17,913 nucleotides of DNA from the NCBI RefSeq assembly GCF_937890665.1, contig NZ_CALADU010000166.1:1-17913 (forward strand). The letters run 5' to 3'. This document shows, one piece after another, positions 14,740-17,913 of this stretch. A model generated the notes under the pieces. The model saw only the letters and a program-made list of their open reading frames with translations, was not told the origin of the DNA and did not search any database. Numbering within the stretch: the first letter of the stretch is position 1; each line of letters begins with the position of its first letter. The stretch comes from an uncultured Subdoligranulum sp. (GTDB lineage: Bacteria > Bacillota_A > Clostridia > Oscillospirales > Ruminococcaceae). The translations under genes and the position numbers were made by a program.

Positions 14740-16677
14740 ATGAAATACAGCTTTCCCGCGTTTGAAAATGGTTTCATTCGCGCTGCATCCATCAGCCCTT
14801 TACTGCGTGTGGCGGATTGCGCCTACAATGCAGAACAGATCATAGACGCAATGCAGGCTTTTGCTGCCGAAAACGTCCATTTGCTTTGTATGCCGGAGTT
14901 GAGCCTGACTGGATACACCTGCAGTGATCTGTTTTTGCAGGAACCGCTGCTGCGGGGGGGCGAGAAAGCTTTGGCTTCCATCTTGCAGGCAAGCAAGGGG
15001 CTGAATCTGGTAACGCTGGTAGGCGTTCCTGTACGGCATAACAGTAAGCTGTATAATTGTGCAGCTGTCGTTTGCAGCGGCGAGTTGCTGGGCTTGGTCC
15101 CCAAAAGTTATCTGCCCAACTATGGAGAGTTTTACGAAAAGCGGCATTTTGTGTCCGGTATGGCGGAAGCAGAATGCATCGAATATGCCGGGCAAGAAAC
15201 GCTGATTGGGACCCATTTGTTATTTGCCTGCAAGCAAATGCCCTCTTTTGTTTTGGGCGTAGAAATTTGTGAGGACCTGTGGGCGCCTATCCCGCCCAGC
15301 TGCGCGCATGCGCTGGCAGGGGCAACGGTGATTGCGAACCTTTCTGCCAGCGATGAAACCATTGGCAAAGCTGCCTATCGTCGTGATTTGGTAGCAGGGC
15401 AAAGTGCGCGTCTGCTGTGCGGATATTTGTACGCTGATGCAGGTCATGGCGAGAGCACCACCGACATGACCTTTGCCGGGCATAATTTGATCGCAGAAAA
15501 CGGTGTAATCTTAGCGCAGGCCGCGCCGTTTTCCAACGAGGAAGCTATCACCGAGTTGGATCTTGGGCGTATGGTGCAGGACCGGCAGCACAACACCTCT
15601 TTCTCGCCCCAGACTGAGGGGTATACCACAGTAGAATTTGAACTGATGCCCTCGGAGTTGAGTTTAACGCGGGAAGTGTCCCCGACGCCGTTTGTGCCGC
15701 AAGACACGCAGACTCGTGCTGAACGCTGTGAGTTGATTCTGCGCATTCAAGCCGAAGGCCTTGCCAAACGTATCGAGCATACCCATGCCAAATGCGCAGT
15801 GCTGGGAATCTCCGGCGGATTGGATAGCTGTTTGGCTTTGCTGGTAGCGGTACGCGCCTGCAAGGTCTTAGACCGTGACCCCAAAGAGATCGTCGCATTG
15901 ACGATGCCTTGTTTTGGCACGACCAAACGGACCCGTTCCAATGCCGAGATTCTTTGCGAGGCACTCGGTGTTACCTTTGCGGAGATCAATATTACCAACA
16001 CAGTAAAGAGTCATTTCGCAGACATCGGTCAAGATCCTGAGACCTACGATGTGACTTTTGAAAATTGTCAGGCACGTGTTCGCACATTGGAATTAATGGA
16101 CTATGCCAATAAAAATGGCGGTTTCGTGATTGGTACGGGGGACTTGAGCGAATTGGCTTTGGGATGGGCCACTTACAATGGCGACCATATGAGTATGTAT
16201 GGCGTCAACGCCGGTGTGCCCAAAACGTTGGTCCGGCACATCGTTCGTTATGTAGCCGATACTTGCGACCAACCCACCTTGCAGCAAGTTTTGTTGGATA
16301 TTCTGGATACACCCGTTAGCCCGGAACTGCTTCCTACGGCAGAAGATGGAACGATTGCTCAGCAGACCGAAAAGTTGGTAGGCCCATATGAGCTGCATGA
16401 TTTCTACTTGTATTATGTGCTGCGGTTCGGATTCGGTCCGGTCAAGATTTATCATCTGGCCCGTACGGCATTTGCCGGGAAATATGAGCCGGAAACTTTA
16501 CTGCATTGGCTGCAGAACTTCTATCGCCGTTTCTTTGCGCAGCAGTTTAAGCGGAGCTGCCTGCCAGATGGTCCGAAAGTTGGATCTGTCACACTTTCGC
16601 CTCGCGGCGACTGGCGTATGCCCAGCGACGCCTGTAACGCACTGTGGATGACGGAGTTAGAACAGATCTCATTGTAA
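14740..16677 (+). CDS. nadE: Glutamine-dependent NAD(+) synthetase
   Basis: NadE amidates nicotinic acid adenine dinucleotide to NAD+, using ammonia channelled from glutamine. The 645-aa protein has the two-domain long form. An N-terminal carbon-nitrogen hydrolase (nitrilase-fold) glutaminase domain spans about 10-280, with the triad Glu53 (MPELSLTGY), Lys122 (PKSYLPNYGEFYE) and Cys177 (GVEICEDLW). A C-terminal NAD synthetase domain starts at about 325, with the PP-loop SGGLDS (358-363), TMPCFGTTKRT (388-398), and GTGDLSELALGWATYNGDHMSMY. Length and residue positions match the actinobacterial/clostridial glutamine-dependent type. ATG 14740 has AAGGAAG upstream. It may share a transcript with the following YcxB-like gene, 48 nt downstream. 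Confidence 0.97.
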   Translation: MKYSFPAFENGFIRAASISPLLRVADCAYNAEQIIDAMQAFAAENVHLLCMPELSLTGYTCSDLFLQEPLLRGGEKALASILQASKGLNLVTLVGVPVRHNSKLYNCAAVVCSGELLGLVPKSYLPNYGEFYEKRHFVSGMAEAECIEYAGQETLIGTHLLFACKQMPSFVLGVEICEDLWAPIPPSCAHALAGATVIANLSASDETIGKAAYRRDLVAGQSARLLCGYLYADAGHGESTTDMTFAGHNLIAENGVILAQAAPFSNEEAITELDLGRMVQDRQHNTSFSPQTEGYTTVEFELMPSELSLTREVSPTPFVPQDTQTRAERCELILRIQAEGLAKRIEHTHAKCAVLGISGGLDSCLALLVAVRACKVLDRDPKEIVALTMPCFGTTKRTRSNAEILCEALGVTFAEINITNTVKSHFADIGQDPETYDVTFENCQARVRTLELMDYANKNGGFVIGTGDLSELALGWATYNGDHMSMYGVNAGVPKTLVRHIVRYVADTCDQPTLQQVLLDILDTPVSPELLPTAEDGTIAQQTEKLVGPYELHDFYLYYVLRFGFGPVKIYHLARTAFAGKYEPETLLHWLQNFYRRFFAQQFKRSCLPDGPKVGSVTLSPRGDWRMPSDACNALWMTELEQISL

Positions 16678-16725
16678 AACGTCGCGTTTGGGATGCTGTA
16701 AAAGCGAAGATTAAGAGGGTTTGCC

Positions 16726-17250
16726 ATGAAATTTACAATCCAGACAAACTATACTGCGCGCCGCATGGTAACCATGGCCCGTGTTTTGCGAAAAACGGTA
16801 CGCAAAAAGCACAGCCGTCGCTCTCATCTATTTGGATGGATCATATTGCTTTGTGCCGGCGCCGTTTCTGTCCGGCATCTTATCAAAGGTGATGCAATGG
16901 ATACCTCCCAACTGCTTGTCTGGATTGCTTTTGTGCTCCTGCTGGTCACCTTGCTTTGGGAAGATCAGATCAACGGGTATCTTGCTTACAAGAGAATGAT
17001 GGCAGGAACGGAAACGAATACAACGGATTTTTTGCCGGAACAGTATGTAACCACAACTGCAGTTGGAACAACAACTTGGCATTACGATAAAATTTTGCTT
17101 ATTGCGGAAACGAAGGATGCGTTTGTCTTTGTGTTCGATAAGCGCTATGCACAAATTTATGACAAGCAGACGCTGCAAGGCGGCGATGTGGAAGAATTTC
17201 GAAAGTTTCTTTCTAGGGCAACGCAAAAAGACATCTTAAAGGTATCATGA
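16726..17250 (+). CDS. YcxB-like membrane protein
   Basis: This 174-aa protein has a basic N-terminal region, two hydrophobic segments (about 34-53 and 61-78), and a C-terminal soluble domain (about 100-165). That domain, with TTTWHYDKILLIAETKDAFVFVFDKRYAQIYDKQTLQGGDVEEFRKFL, follows the pattern of the YcxB-like C-terminal domain (PF14317): a strand-rich module with W-Y-I-ET-F and a final EFRxFL helix. Function in this family is unknown. AGAGGG lies about 8 nt before ATG 16726. No promoter is seen in the 48-nt gap after nadE, so it is probably co-transcribed. Confidence 0.8.
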   Translation: MKFTIQTNYTARRMVTMARVLRKTVRKKHSRRSHLFGWIILLCAGAVSVRHLIKGDAMDTSQLLVWIAFVLLLVTLLWEDQINGYLAYKRMMAGTETNTTDFLPEQYVTTTAVGTTTWHYDKILLIAETKDAFVFVFDKRYAQIYDKQTLQGGDVEEFRKFLSRATQKDILKVS

Positions 17251-17255
17251 AAAAG

Positions 17256-17296
17256 AAAACAGCAGCGGTGTAAAGGCGCACCGCTGCTGTTTTTTC
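17256..17296. terminator. Strong intrinsic terminator, usable from both sides
   Basis: AAAACAGCAGCGGTG (17256-17270) pairs perfectly with CACCGCTGCTGTTTT (17279-17293) around an 8-nt loop, followed by more U residues on the plus strand and by UUUUCUUUU on the minus strand. It closes nadE-ycxB and the convergent corrinoid adenosyltransferase gene. Confidence 0.92.
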
Positions 17297-17311
17297 TCTA
17301 TGAGGTCTTGC

Positions 17312-17809
17312 TTAAAATTCAATCCCAACGCGCGCAGCCACACCCTTTGTGAAAGGGTGCTGACAGGCCCGCATTTCGGTCGAATAGTCTGCTGCGGCTT
17401 GCATCCAGTCCGCAGGGGTACGGCCCGTTAAAACCACCTCAGAGCCGGCGTTAGAGCATGCCACCGCTTGTTGTAGCAGTTCCCGATCTACCAGATCGTT
17501 TTCTTCAGCGGCACAAGCCTCGTCTAAAACGAGAAGATCCCACGACTGTTCTAGCGCTGCACGCAGGGCAGCGTTGGCGTTTTCCTTTGCTTGGGTGCGC
17601 TCTTCCTCGTTCATCAGCCAAGTGAACTTGGCGTTGGGACAGGTATATACCATAGCGCCCATACGGCGCAAAGGCTCAATTTCTCCGCTGGAGCCATCTT
17701 TTAAAAATTGTATGATGGCAACACGTCGCTGATGACCTAATGCCCGTAAAGCGAGGCCCATAGCAGCCGTCGTCTTTCCTTTTCCATTGCCCCAGTAAAG
17801 ATGTACCAT
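17312..17809 (-). CDS. cobA: ATP:corrinoid adenosyltransferase (CobA/CobO/BtuR type)
   Basis: This enzyme adenosylates cob(I)alamin or precursors to form the active coenzyme B12, serving synthesis or salvage. The 165-aa protein has the P-loop GNGKGKTTAA (7-16), AIIQFLKD (31-38), Walker B DLLVLDE (91-97), EVVLTGRTP (124-132) and the diagnostic C-terminus beginning STEMRACQHPF and ending KGVAARVGIEF. It is slightly shorter at the N-terminus than E. coli BtuR (about 196 aa), lacking the N-terminal arm, as is common in Firmicutes. ATG 17807-17809 has GGAG about 9 nt upstream. It follows a tRNA-Cys gene and its terminator, with only about 20 nt between the U-run and the ATG, so its promoter is unclear. 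No other B12 genes lie nearby. Confidence 0.94.
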   Translation of the reverse strand: MVHLYWGNGKGKTTAAMGLALRALGHQRRVAIIQFLKDGSSGEIEPLRRMGAMVYTCPNAKFTWLMNEEERTQAKENANAALRAALEQSWDLLVLDEACAAEENDLVDRELLQQAVACSNAGSEVVLTGRTPADWMQAAADYSTEMRACQHPFTKGVAARVGIEF

Positions 17810-17828
17810 ATCCTTGCTCTCCTAACAC

Positions 17829-17862
17829 AAAAAAAGAAACGCGCCACATTTGTGACGCGTTT
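17829..17862 (-). terminator. Terminator of the tRNA-Cys transcript
   Basis: On the minus strand AAACGCGTCAC pairs with GTGGCGCGTTT (arms 17852-17862 and 17837-17847, one mismatch, 4-nt loop), followed by CTTTTTTTG (U-run 17829-17835). It begins directly after the encoded CCA of the tRNA gene. Confidence 0.85.
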
Positions 17863-17913
17863 TGGAGGTGACGACCAGATTTGAACTGGTGAATGAGGGT
17901 TTTGCAGACCCTT
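17863..17913 (-). tRNA. tRNA-Cys (GCA), 5' part outside window
   Basis: Read on the minus strand, the window end holds the 3' two-thirds of a tRNA. The anticodon stem is AGGGT/ACCCT around the loop CTGCAAA (anticodon GCA, window 17903-17905), and the T-arm is ACCAG-TTCAAAT-CTGGT. The acceptor strand is CGTCACC, the discriminator is U73 (a cysteine identity base) and CCA is encoded. The D-arm and 5' acceptor strand lie beyond position 17913. Confidence 0.93.

Overview
The window looks like a core-genome stretch from a gut-type Firmicute of class Clostridia, probably Oscillospiraceae/Ruminococcaceae (Gemmiger, Subdoligranulum or Faecalibacterium relatives). This placement is inferred from mid-range G+C, strong AGGAGG-type ribosome binding sites, SigA-type promoters, a lysine riboswitch, a yajC/TIGR04086 neighbourhood and an Mgl sugar transporter. 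I see no prophage, insertion sequence, CRISPR array or clear mobile island. The only recombinase is Xer-like and probably a housekeeping enzyme.

Layout. (1) Positions 1-2257, minus strand: the start of a galactose/glucose ABC transporter operon, mglB then mglA, with mglA running off the window. A large stem-loop lies between them. The MglB protein is the most striking object here: its segments appear in circularly permuted order compared with classical galactose-binding proteins. (2) 2258-3078: a long gene-poor gap with promoters, a perfect 12-bp palindrome and otherwise unexplained sequence. (3) 3079-4146, plus strand: an XerC/D-like tyrosine recombinase, overlapping tail-to-tail with a minus-strand operon yajC - TIGR04086 membrane protein - SpoIIM-like membrane protein (5608-4090). 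(4) 5699-7974, minus strand: queA and tgt, the queuosine tRNA modification pair, separated by a terminator-like hairpin. (5) 7994-12865, plus strand: a consensus promoter and a complete lysine riboswitch driving asd, dapA, dapB, a CapA-family gene and a standalone double-ACT protein resembling the regulatory half of aspartokinase. A strong terminator closes the unit. (6) 12938-14581, minus strand: a small XRE regulator - DUF6773-like membrane protein - CPBP protease operon with a palindromic operator candidate at its promoter. (7) 14740-17250, plus strand: glutamine-dependent nadE and a YcxB-like membrane protein, then a bidirectional terminator. (8) 17312-17913, minus strand: corrinoid adenosyltransferase just downstream of a tRNA-Cys gene cut by the window edge.

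How the parts work together. The central operon converts aspartyl phosphate to dihydrodipicolinate and then tetrahydrodipicolinate, feeding lysine and the diaminopimelate used in peptidoglycan, and it is shut off by lysine through the riboswitch. The downstream ACT protein may add feedback at the protein level (inference). Several operons carry hairpins between genes (mglB/mglA, queA/tgt, dapA/dapB, yajC/TIGR04086), so graded expression within operons is a recurring theme of this window.
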